Positions 27,601-32,855 of a stretch of DNA of 64,000 nucleotides are shown here, in pieces. Under the pieces are notes generated by a model. It searched no databases. It was given only the letters and a program-made list of their open reading frames with translations, and was not told the DNA's origin. Made by a program: the position numbers and the translations under genes. Origin of the DNA: Vibrio syngnathi (lineage in GTDB: Bacteria > Pseudomonadota > Gammaproteobacteria > Enterobacterales > Vibrionaceae). The DNA lies in assembly GCF_002119525.1 (NCBI RefSeq), contig NZ_CP017917.1:558001-622000 (forward strand). The letters run 5' to 3'. Every line of letters starts with the position of its first letter. Positions within the stretch are counted from its first letter, which is position 1.

Positions 27601-28793
27601 ATGCTTAGCGTACCGAAATTACTAGTCACTTGTGAGGCTTGAAAGTGCTCTTCTCCAAGATCAAAGTCCGTTACCGAAAGCTGTCCTTGAACTTGCATTG
27701 TCAAATCTTCAGTTACAGTGCCAGCATCCACGCCTGTGATGATGGCATTGTCATCGTTACCCCCAATGGTCATATCAATGGTTTGTGGCGTGCCATCTTT
27801 AGTGTGGATTGTGAAGCTTTCATGTAGTGACGTCGCCCCAGTTAACGCTTGAACATTCGAAAGAGAGTTATCAACTTGATACTGCCAATGTCCATCAGCA
27901 TCGATAGTTAATGAACCATACTTTCCTGCGATAACTTCCGGCGTAACCGAACTTTCATTTTGGTCAGGGTCTATGACATCAATTTTACCGTTGGCATGTA
28001 ACAAGCCTTGTGAATCAATATTGTGATCTTCTGTTACGACACCTGTTAGGTCTCCAGAAATACTTGGCGTGTCTTGCTTACCTGTTACCGGTATCTGAAC
28101 AATGATGCTCGAGCCATTAGATAGGTGTAACGCAAAATGGTCAGTACCTGGTTGGTGCTGATTTAACAGGATGTATTGAGGAGAATTTGGATTCAATACG
28201 AATGTGTATTGACCATTGGCATCAACATGAAGCTCTCCGTATGTACCTTTTATGACTTCTGGCATGAAGGTGACGGGTAAAGCGGGCGTCGTAGGCGCAT
28301 TCGAATGAGTCGGCTGACCGTTACTTCCTGAGGAGATAGTCGGCATCGATACCGAAGGAATGTAATGGACTTGCGGGTGAGAAAGCGTCGACAAATGATG
28401 AGAAGGAACCAAGTGAGAGCTCGAACCATGGGGGGTATGACTTGCACTTAAGGTGGCGTTTACGTCGCTGTCACTTGTCTGAGCTTCTTGGAGAGCAACC
28501 GCTGATGAGTCCGCTGTTGTATGGTCATCGGTGACGTCTTTTTCGGTCACGCTATTTGTGGTTACTTGATCTGCAGCACCGCTGGAATTGTCTATACTCT
28601 CGGCAGCAGCGTGTTTAGCCAATGATGGCAAAATCATCATGAGTGATTGAAAAAGTGGGATATTAACTTTTAAGTGTGAATGCAGTCTGAGCTTCTTTTT
28701 TTGTGTTGGTTTCTTTTGTTCTAGCTCGTTACTTTTCTTATTTTTGGTTTCTGTATTTTTCTTGTTTGCTTCGACGTTTTTTTTGTTAGCCAT
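15693..28793 (-). CDS. Giant VCBS/cadherin-like repeat adhesin (about 4,366 residues)
   Basis: One uninterrupted frame spans 13.1 kb. More than twenty repeats share the VCBS/cadherin-like signature: DxDxGE, YGxLxIxxDGxWxYxLDN and a closing VTVxGTNDxPVI. These resemble LapA/BapA-type biofilm adhesins. Non-VCBS modules interrupt the array: a Trp/Cys-containing module near 23130-23640 and a LamG/pentraxin-like fold near 20440-20985. Only two cysteines were noticed. The N-terminus is strongly basic for about 45 residues, then hydrophobic (IPLFQSLMMILPSLAKHAAAES). The C-terminus has a Pro run, an acidic region and a His/Asp/Gln-rich tail ending LDVDGLPDIDPNS. RTX nonapeptides (GGxGxD) were not seen. 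ATG 28793 (GGAT upstream) is preferred to 28802. It is convergent with the type I secretion operon, its likely exporter. Confidence 0.88.
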   Translation of the reverse strand: MANKKNVEANKKNTETKNKKSNELEQKKPTQKKKLRLHSHLKVNIPLFQSLMMILPSLAKHAAAESIDNSSGAADQVTTNSVTEKDVTDDHTTADSSAVALQEAQTSDSDVNATLSASHTPHGSSSHLVPSHHLSTLSHPQVHYIPSVSMPTISSGSNGQPTHSNAPTTPALPVTFMPEVIKGTYGELHVDANGQYTFVLNPNSPQYILLNQHQPGTDHFALHLSNGSSIIVQIPVTGKQDTPSISGDLTGVVTEDHNIDSQGLLHANGKIDVIDPDQNESSVTPEVIAGKYGSLTIDADGHWQYQVDNSLSNVQALTGATSLHESFTIHTKDGTPQTIDMTIGGNDDNAIITGVDAGTVTEDLTMQVQGQLSVTDFDLGEEHFQASQVTSNFGTLSITKDGEWTYNLDNNNPVVQGLSQGSTATDIVTVYSADGTAHQVTVTINGTNDAPVLTVQTQSVIEDGSALKGQMQATDVDDNTHLSFEIANPVDGLTFNADGSYSFDPSNAAYQHIAAGQDQTITIPVTVKDEVNATSTQNLTITVHGTNDAPTLAVTNLAAKEDGAAVKGQASFTDVDSGDVHTYSVSSMAAGEGTVSINPQTGEYTFTPGSDFQSLAEGATKDVTFDVTVTDGHGGTATQTVTVMVTGTNDGPVLNTITAATATEGDATATTGTITSTDTDMGDSAAYSTTATVAGFSLNADGSYTFDPSNAAYNGLAEGDTQKITIPITVTDGSGGTDQKDLVITVTGTNDKPVLDSITAQSTTEDGSKVSGTITSTDVDAHETAAYTAPTTDGFSLDPTTGAYTFDPSHAAYQHLAAGQDQTVTIPVTVTDQNGGTDTKNLVITVHGTADSAVIAGTNTGSTTEETQLQASGTLTITDKDAGQDHFQSGDIATAHGTLHLKADGSWIYDLDNTNPSVQSLGTGKAGTTSSLTDTIEVKGADGTTHHITVTVNGTNDGPVLNTISAATATEGDTTAITGTITSTDTDTGDSAAYTTTATVAGFSLKADGSYTFDPTDAAYNGLADGDTQKITIPVTVTDGSGATQTKNLEITVTGTNDKPVLGAITAQSATEDGATVTGTITSSDVDAHETAAYTAPNIDGFSLDPTTGAYTFDPSHSAYQHLAAGQDQTVTIPVTVTDKSGATDTNNLLITVHGTNDAAVIGGQDTGSLDEFGSHGSAYADLTNKSPDHHQANSSNLFNEVLSVSGDLSISDPDSGEAAFQNLNGGTTQFNGQYGHLVISEQGHWNYQVNVGNSSSGRTIDALGEGQEITDTIAIHAKDGTSHDIVVTIHGDNDKPYCSSEVQLSSGKEDTTQVLTLTQLLQNTVDVDANDAGLLTIENLHANHGTIAINTDGTFTFTPEKDYNGQVQFTYDVKDAHGGVTHTGATTSLVAVNDNALITGVDTGNVTEDGRTYSGFLTNMLHTTGQLTITDPDAGEAGFDFRSFISSSTNPEWAPYQSQLGGKLSINPNGEWEYVVDNTKPEIQALGDGETLKDSVIIHSKDGTEHTIEVTIHGTNDSPVVSAATLLPAGTEDTDITLTSAQLLTNATDVDHNDIGQLSVANLTADHGSIITNPDGTFSFTPDKDYNGDVQFTYDVKDAHGGVTHTGASTSLSAVDDISVISGDTSAAVNEGNIGETVTATGTLSISDVDKADNPDFPDVASTATTYGHITMHNGQWTYTLDESKVQQLDPDEAAVVDHHTFTASDGSTQIVDIIIKGTNDKPIIESAHAAPAGASSTLKLQDVDIIEHPTGANIDVATTNADNVARWGSDITGVPAGVKLVGLYKPGSGHNYITSPATTSTAHSGAGGFSRVDNHDWWAHNGIPDTVNTGSGGASGHGNAWTGGIVVFEDASGHQTIGIVNRVCTGGAGEVDYLYYHSYQNLHVGSTTYSGTATAGETVNVMDGTHQIASVVADSNGHWEVAASQLGDGQHTLHVENSAGEHSAETVFQVSGHTVANITPAGLNPELKEDSSQTTIDGELRTTDVDHGDTATITAQTDHATRYGHFSIDANGQYHYTVDNSNQDVNHLGVNQTLTEIIPVTSVSTDGTSVTTNVTITIQGSVDKPILNATAPDGQQGTSMALNLDVAATDTGGDHEDLLIKISGLPDAATLNHGTHDTIAKMWVLHQSDLAGLELNLHDAHFHGDLHFNVTATASAGGESKSTTQAVSLFVNAPPELSSAVTGNKAEDSGMGAINLLAGATDADTGDTLSINHLEYQLGSNAKTSAIPSYLTLGKDGHTLVINANAPEFQHLGAGDSQTITVTYNVNDTHGGTVQQTATVTIAGTNDSAVITGQATGSVVEDNPAQATGTLAVTDTDDNQSHFTAATITGTYGSLTIDKQGTWHYSLSTSGTSGDKVQALADGQKVTDTLQIQSADGTVHNINIAVTGANDQPTITVQTLNATEDSDYTFTEANFGFTDTDSGETLDHITITALPDATQGELLLNGVAVGANQQIDHADIAHLTFKPVANFNGDVHLSYTVNDGHTDSAPATTTLSVANVNDLPTVVTTTQNTQEDTDIIISKAQLLSGANDIDSGDVLDINSVVVNGGHGTVTDNGDGTWTLHPDSNFKGDITLDYKVNDGHADVDNHMTVNVTTVTDKANINLTSSVQQEIITTGAAGRIQIDDIQAAAPLTEFTLEMTVIGKAVADTGATTGPVVVNMGHGSSTNMLSLWNPGNMKIGGAGDVATGINLGDGNSHRVTLTWDSASGDLKIFDNGVLAATAANFHKGGSLPADMYMVLGSKANGGIASPTWNAGEHYEGSIFNTAIASHALTPAQVALGPLASQLNEHTGLLADVRSVSGSIQDTTGAHHLAENGVGHELHTVDTSIGVPPAGSLVNLHPQVSSPDSADTVTGITLHGLVKDTVLSDGTHSHTITGINDTVDIKDWDLDHMTAQLPPAVTRNMNIGITATTEGPDGQTAVITEYTGLKLDPTRPIPNAIISGDDTNSVTEDNHASGGYITSDEHILSIQDGDTGDNRFLASGEKEGSTATSGAWVAGDKGLGEFKLDANGHWLYRVDNNGSNIQELKTGETLTETLTVYSHDGTPHELTATINGTDDIPVITSQALTTQEDTGHTFTAAEFGFSDVDKGDILASITLSTLPSAAQGTLLLDGHAVTQNQQIDATDVGKLVFTPAQDFNSSASFTYTVSDGRNNSQTGTATINVSAVNDAAVIGGVATGSVTDQTGLSATGQLTVTDVDTGESNFQAATGLKGTHGTLDIGADGAWTYTLNPGDRLVDALSMTMKTTDHVTVTTTDGTTKVLDITIHGTNDAPTVTAVALHGTEDNDYTFTATDFGFKDVDFGSALHHVTITSLPNPFEGQFLLDGIAVNSNQQIAASDLGKLVFTPAANFNGDVHFKYTVNDGTVDSTEATGTLNLADVADKAEFKGDISATLNEGNIGDNVSAHGTLNIVDVDTGQTPTIADFHNLDGANAYGHFSMVNNQWTYEIDQTKVQHLNPHESVQDKITVTASDGTTQEIVVNIKGTNDAPTISGILSGGLHDDQSAITGTPNQGNVAISDPDHLGSIQSLTVAGLAIPHDGSSVAISAPTGYLSLTYTSGTLHWQMHAGDVAKSGLTVLNAADTSAHFDAVAVASVNALHKGDSPISFGQFAVVATDSDGATTSKSLNLNWQGTDSSPVVHDIDQFAPASTSEFVLTPAMLQGQFSDADGDTIDHLNLVSGHANVYKVENGKYITFDGTHNEISMDDIKAGLIHMDRGVDTSFSFTATDSGGQTSAAANFHLDIDHKPIITLNGLNPGVSHDAAQIAPQLQMTEDQGGNYQTVLNLGIFDPDATFTGSAHQDDRPEITSVVIGDGASAVTATHDASGWHATTAMGTYTWDNDFKGHFTLNNSASSVQQLGAGESALEKITIASVTHSSLPHSNGVTSEQVFHLEIKGTNDAPVIHHIDDINQHDSSDGTSIHVVLPTNAFTDVDHSDTLSLSATLGDGSALPSWLKFDAATGTLSGKAPHSADGDFDIKVTATDLAGAQASHDFHLTVTDMTGDVKEDGRATGVDYSVNGQLETHMVSGGVNQSIVWHEHQDGTDASPNHMQGTYGFLQISTGGTWIYHVDHDGDAHYSNSAINALKGGEVVQETFNIFGYVNGHLVKTDTITVNVEGTNDAATINGVVHSTSSGSLIEDDATSTITGSLTLADADHGENLFTADPHIAGTYGHVALAADGSWTYQLDNNLAATDALNTGDHVKDTIIIKSPDGTADHTIEVNITGHSDTNPIASPAPPPPPPVQHDEPEPIIETADITIQVSDEGVDPTTPVFGAAAYLHALGIQLPDSSQDVITDHDALPNDMDIVFAQDDVSTALEAGMDGDLADTLTHQNEDNHHDQQQDDDHHQHHLDVDGLPDIDPNS
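25290..26850 (-). repeat. Recent internal tandem duplication within the giant adhesin gene (921-bp period)
   Basis: The segment starting at NDGPVLNT recurs after exactly 921 bp (307 codons): 26850 to 25930 is one complete unit of three VCBS repeats, and 25929 to about 25290 repeats the first two. Marker strings such as GTATGCACCCGTTGTTGG (25461 and 26382) and GTAACTGCCG (25761 and 26682) keep this offset. DNA identity is much higher than among other repeats in the gene. Confidence 0.82.
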
Positions 28794-28972
28794 TTTTATC
28801 ATCCGTGAATCGTGGTTGAACTATCTTCAGTAAAATACACAAATAGAGGTTTCGCTAGCTAATTGGATAATTTTTAAAGAAAATTTCCTCAAATCAAACA
28901 ATTCTCTCAATTTAATGCAAAAAGGTAATAGAACCTTTTCTGGTCTATCATACAAATGTACAAAGAATTATA

Positions 28973-29003
28973 TTGACCTTACCCTAAGGGGAACCTTTAT
29001 AGT
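28973..29003 (+). promoter_or_regulatory. MerR/CueR-type metal-responsive promoter
   Basis: A -35 TTGACC (28973-28978) and a -10 TATAGT (28998-29003) are separated by 19 bp, the over-long spacer typical of MerR-family promoters. The spacer holds an imperfect dyad (TTACCC-TAA-GGGGAA) similar to copper-responsive CueR operators. It lies 26 bp upstream of the first gene of the copper/silver efflux operon. The regulator gene is not in the window. Confidence 0.68.
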
Positions 29004-29028
29004 TGCCCCATAAATTTAAAGGTTAGCT

Positions 29029-29577
29029 ATGACAAACACACTCCGAACAACTTGGATTACTGTTTTCAGCATCTTCGCGATGTTGGTGTCGAGCTATGCC
29101 TCAAGTTCATCGGCTCTGATGGCCGATGTAATGATGGCTCAGATGGGCTCACCCCAGTCAGATTGCCATCTTAATGCATCATCGAATGCGGTATCAGATC
29201 TGTCTAACATGACAACGGGTTGCGACATTAGCGTAGTAACTGGCGATGCAGCTGGTGAGCATGCTGCACATGCCACTATGCCTCATCATTCCAGTCAGCA
29301 GGGTCATACTGAAATGACCGTTTCCGATGATGAAGTAACAACTGCACATTCTTCTTCAATTAGCTCTCACGATGACAATATGATGGGTACGCACTGCCTA
29401 GGTGGTTCGGATTCTATTCATAACTGTTGTATCTCTGTTTGTTCTACTGCTTCCTACCCAATTCAGGCTGTTCAAGCCGCCGATCCATTTGTCTCTTCTT
29501 TAGCTCGTTTTCAATCTGTCGTTATCGGGCAGAAAGTCGCACGCGCTCAATCTTTGTTACGCCCACCCACCGCATAA
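29029..29577 (+). CDS. Cys/His/Met-rich secreted protein of unknown function, first gene of the copper operon
   Basis: I do not recognise this 182-residue protein. It has an N-terminal signal-like segment (WITVFSIFAMLVSSYASSSSA). The rest is rich in possible metal ligands: MMAQMG, SDCHLN, TTGCD, GEHAAHATMPHH, HDDNMMGTHC, and a cluster HNCCISVC. These are soft Cu(I)/Ag(I)-binding residues. It is the first gene behind the CueR-type promoter and 93 bp upstream of the CusC-like gene, so a periplasmic copper-capture or sensing role is the natural guess. The C-terminal 40 residues are less unusual (PFVSSLARFQSVVIGQK). The composition resembles short proteins found at the head of metal-resistance operons, but no family was assigned. 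Confidence 0.6.
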   Translation: MTNTLRTTWITVFSIFAMLVSSYASSSSALMADVMMAQMGSPQSDCHLNASSNAVSDLSNMTTGCDISVVTGDAAGEHAAHATMPHHSSQQGHTEMTVSDDEVTTAHSSSISSHDDNMMGTHCLGGSDSIHNCCISVCSTASYPIQAVQAADPFVSSLARFQSVVIGQKVARAQSLLRPPTA

Positions 29578-29670
29578 ATCTATATCTAAAAACCTAGCGA
29601 TATCAGACTCATAAATTTGATACGCCAATCTTTTATATGCGTTATTTAACGCTAGATATGGACATTCATT

Positions 29671-31104
29671 GTGAATATAAAACCAACAACCTCCGTGTTT
29701 GGAATAAACGCGAGTGTCGTGGTCGCTGCTGCCTTTGTTTCGAGTGCTGCTTTTATTTCAACCAGTGCTTTAGCTGCTGCGTCTGCTTCAACACAAGCTG
29801 ATCAACAGAGCTCAACACAGCAACTCAATACATTGATTGAGATAGCATTGAGCCAAGATAGCAATCGAAAGCAGTACTTTGCTCAGTCTCAAGCGATGCG
29901 AGAAACGGGCATTGCTAGCTCGACCTTAATGGACCCGAAATTGAAAGTTGGATTTGGCGGTTTGCCTGTCGATAGCTTTCAATTCGACGAAGACCCGATG
30001 ACCAATATATCGGTAGGGTTGATGCAGCAGTTTGAGCGTGGCGATACGCTTAACCTCCAACAGAAAAAGGCAGGCCAACAGGCAGATGCTTTAGCTTTGC
30101 AGGTGCAAGCAAGAGAATTGACGGTTGCGAATAGCATGACGCAGCTTTGGCTTGAGTTAGGTTATCAACAAAAAGCTGAGTCGGTGATACGTCAAAATCG
30201 TCGCTTGTTGGTTGAGCTTGAAAACTATGTACAAACCAATTACTCGATTGGTAAAAGTGAAGCGCAAGATCTGCTTAATACTCAGCTCCAAGTGAGCAAG
30301 CTTGATGAGAAACTTCAGGCAAACCAACAGGTTCAGCGTCGTCTAATCTCTCAGCTTTCTGAATGGTTGGGTTCTGATTGGCTAGGCTCTCAGGTTCTTG
30401 ATTCTCAGGGCACACTGAATGCAACTAACCAAATCGATTGGTCATTGTTAGAAAGCAAATTAGCGACCAATATCGATTCAACCAAGCACTACCAGCTACT
30501 GACTGACCATCCTTTGGTTAAGATCTCCGATGTCAGTATTTCCTCTAATCAAACTCAGGTTGAATTAGCCGAGCAAGCTTATACCCCGCAGTTTGGGGTG
30601 GAAGTGATGTATGCACACCGTCAAGCCAATAACATGGCGGGTGAACCAGCTTCTGATCTGGTAAGTGCTTATCTGACTGTCGACATCCCGCTGTTTACAG
30701 GGAACCGACAAGATAAAAACTTATCGGCTGCTCAGTATCAAGTTGGTGCGGCTAAATCTCAAAAAGACACCTTACTTTCCCAAATGAACGCGCAAGTGAA
30801 TGCATTGCTGGTGGACAGATCAAATCTGATCCAGCGATTAGATCGCTATCAAACGTCCTTGCTTCCTCAAACCGCAGCCCGAATCAGCGCGGTTGAGAGG
30901 GGCTATCAAAACAATACCGCTCAGTTTAACGATGTCATTTTAGCAACGACCGATGAGCTGGCGCTTAAGTTAGAGCAACAACGTTTGATCACCGATCTCA
31001 ACATCGTTAACAGCAAACTGGCAGCGTTAGTCAGTGGCTTTGAATACCAAGTAAACCAACCACAACTCAACTCAAGCGCAACTAAACACACAGCCAATCA
31101 ATAA
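29671..31104 (+). CDS. TolC/CusC-family outer-membrane factor of a copper/silver efflux system
   Basis: The 477-residue protein starts at GTG with a signal peptide (SVVVAAAFVSSAAFISTSALAAAS). It then shows the outer-membrane efflux repeat pattern: two long helical hairpins (about 95-190 and 290-440) with LLNTQLQVSKL and the later YQVGAAKSQKD, VDRSNLIQRLDRYQTSLLP. Family members trimerise into a channel-tunnel across the outer membrane. It sits 11 bp ahead of the adaptor gene, so it should be the exit duct for the CusBA-like pump. It could in principle also serve the nearby type I secretion system, which lacks its own TolC; that is inference. Its ribosome site is weak. Confidence 0.83.
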   Translation: MNIKPTTSVFGINASVVVAAAFVSSAAFISTSALAAASASTQADQQSSTQQLNTLIEIALSQDSNRKQYFAQSQAMRETGIASSTLMDPKLKVGFGGLPVDSFQFDEDPMTNISVGLMQQFERGDTLNLQQKKAGQQADALALQVQARELTVANSMTQLWLELGYQQKAESVIRQNRRLLVELENYVQTNYSIGKSEAQDLLNTQLQVSKLDEKLQANQQVQRRLISQLSEWLGSDWLGSQVLDSQGTLNATNQIDWSLLESKLATNIDSTKHYQLLTDHPLVKISDVSISSNQTQVELAEQAYTPQFGVEVMYAHRQANNMAGEPASDLVSAYLTVDIPLFTGNRQDKNLSAAQYQVGAAKSQKDTLLSQMNAQVNALLVDRSNLIQRLDRYQTSLLPQTAARISAVERGYQNNTAQFNDVILATTDELALKLEQQRLITDLNIVNSKLAALVSGFEYQVNQPQLNSSATKHTANQ

Positions 31105-31115
31105 GGGAATAGACA

Positions 31116-32855
31116 ATGAGTACAGTAAAAGTAGCAACAATCGCTTTATTGGTCGGTGGTGCATTGGGTTTTGGTGTGAACCATTTTCTAATTAATCCAG
31201 CACATGACATGTCAGCAATGGCAACGAGTACAGGCGCAGATGTCAGTAAACAGGCCAAGGATGAACCTCTGTATTGGGTGGCTCCGATGGACCCAAATTA
31301 TCAGCGAGACAAGCCGGGTCAGTCACCTATGGGGATGGATTTAATCCCTGTTTACGCGGATGACTCAAGTGGTGTTAAAGATGAGCCCGGTACCGTGTTC
31401 ATTGATTCGTCGGTAGAAAATAATCTGGGTGTCAAAACAGCGAAAGTTAAGTTCGAAGCGCTGTCTCCTCGGATTGAAACCGTGGGTTATGTGGCGTTCG
31501 ATGAAAGTACATTGTGGCAAACCAACGTAAGAGCAGCTGGTTGGGTTGAGAAGCTCTACATCAACGCTGTGGGTGAGAAGGTAAACAAAGGTGATGTGCT
31601 TTTCACACTCTATTCTCCAGAGCTTGTTAAAGCACAAGAAGAGTTGATCAGTGCTTATAAAACGGGTCGTAAAGGTTTGATCAAAGGCTCGACTGAACGC
31701 TTAATTACCTTGGGTGTTGATAAGACGCAAATCCGCGCTATTACGCGCAAAGGCAAAGCCTCACAAACCATTGAAGTCAAAGCGCCAGCTGATGGTGTCA
31801 TCGCAAGTTTGAATATCCGAGAAGGTGGTTACCTTGCACCTGCACAAGCGGTGATCAGTGCTGGCCCATTAGGCGAAGTATGGGTTGATGCTGAGGTGTT
31901 TGAGCGTCAAGCGCACTGGATCTCGTCAGGCAGCAATGCGGTGATGACGCTAGATGCCATTCCCGGCAAAGAGTGGTTGGGTAATGTCGATTATGTCTAT
32001 CCAATCCTAGACCCGAAAACTCGAACGTTACGTGTTCGTTTGAAGTTCTCGAATCCTAATGGCGAGCTCAAGCCAAACATGTTCGCCAATATTGCTTTGA
32101 AGCCAATCAGTGATGATGCCGTGCTCACCATTCCAAGATCATCGGTTATCCATTCAGGTGGCATGACTCGAGTGGTGCTGTCTGAAGGTGAAGGGAAATA
32201 CCGTTCAGCACGCATTGAAGTCGGGCGTGAAGCTGGCGAGAAAATCGAGGTGTTGCAAGGGCTTGAACAAGGCGAACACATTGTGACTTCAGCGCACTTC
32301 ATGTTGGACTCTGAATCTAGCCAATCCGCTGATTTGTCACGAATCAATGGCGTTGAAGAGCAAGCTGAAACCGTGTGGGCAAACGGTGAAATTTCCGATG
32401 TTATGCAAGGCAGTCGCATGGTGACGATTAACCATCAGCCTGTTCCTGAATGGGATTGGCCGGGCATGGTGATGAATTTCACCTTTGCGGAAGGCTTAGA
32501 CATGAGTGACGTGAAACGTGGTAAGGCGATTGATTTTGAGATGAGAAAGACAGAGTCAGGGCAGTACGAGGTTGTTGATTACAAGGTCAACAAACACAAG
32601 ATCGCCGGCGAAGTTTGGGTAACGGGTGACATCACCATGTTGATGTCAGATTTTGGCATGATCACCGTAAAACATCAGCCTGTCCCTGAGTGGAATTGGA
32701 AAGCGGGTGAAATGAATTTCCAAGCCAGTGATGACCTTGATTTATCTGAGTTTTCCGAGGGTCAAACCATTCGGTTTCTAGTGGCGAAGCAAGGTTCTGA
32801 TTATGTGCTCAAATCTCTCGAACCGACGAATAGCACGGGTGAGGGCGAACTATGA
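31116..32855 (+). CDS. cusB: CusB-like RND periplasmic adaptor with two C-terminal CusF-like domains
   Basis: The 579-residue protein opens with a signal anchor, then a heavy-metal-binding motif (YWVAPMDPNYQRDKPGQSP, MGMDLIPVY) typical of CusB/SilB. The adaptor body follows, with lipoyl (GWVEKLYINAVGEKVNKGD), helical hairpin and beta-barrel regions. Two CusF-like OB domains follow at about 415-490 and 495-570. The first has all four Cu(I)/Ag(I) ligand positions (His440, Trp448, Met451, Met453). The second keeps His520, Trp528 and Met533, but the first Met position is Gly531. E. coli encodes CusF as a separate chaperone, so this is a built-in double version. The stop overlaps the cusA start by four bases. 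Confidence 0.9.
   Translation: MSTVKVATIALLVGGALGFGVNHFLINPAHDMSAMATSTGADVSKQAKDEPLYWVAPMDPNYQRDKPGQSPMGMDLIPVYADDSSGVKDEPGTVFIDSSVENNLGVKTAKVKFEALSPRIETVGYVAFDESTLWQTNVRAAGWVEKLYINAVGEKVNKGDVLFTLYSPELVKAQEELISAYKTGRKGLIKGSTERLITLGVDKTQIRAITRKGKASQTIEVKAPADGVIASLNIREGGYLAPAQAVISAGPLGEVWVDAEVFERQAHWISSGSNAVMTLDAIPGKEWLGNVDYVYPILDPKTRTLRVRLKFSNPNGELKPNMFANIALKPISDDAVLTIPRSSVIHSGGMTRVVLSEGEGKYRSARIEVGREAGEKIEVLQGLEQGEHIVTSAHFMLDSESSQSADLSRINGVEEQAETVWANGEISDVMQGSRMVTINHQPVPEWDWPGMVMNFTFAEGLDMSDVKRGKAIDFEMRKTESGQYEVVDYKVNKHKIAGEVWVTGDITMLMSDFGMITVKHQPVPEWNWKAGEMNFQASDDLDLSEFSEGQTIRFLVAKQGSDYVLKSLEPTNSTGEGEL

Noticed and set aside
15693..28793. Possible CRISPR-like repetition
   Set aside because: The repeats are in-frame VCBS-coding units of variable length and sequence, not short identical repeats with unique spacers.
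28973..29003. Reading the 28.97-29.00 kb promoter as an ordinary sigma70 promoter
   Set aside because: The 19-bp spacer is too long for efficient sigma70 use without a MerR-type activator, and the dyad fills the spacer.
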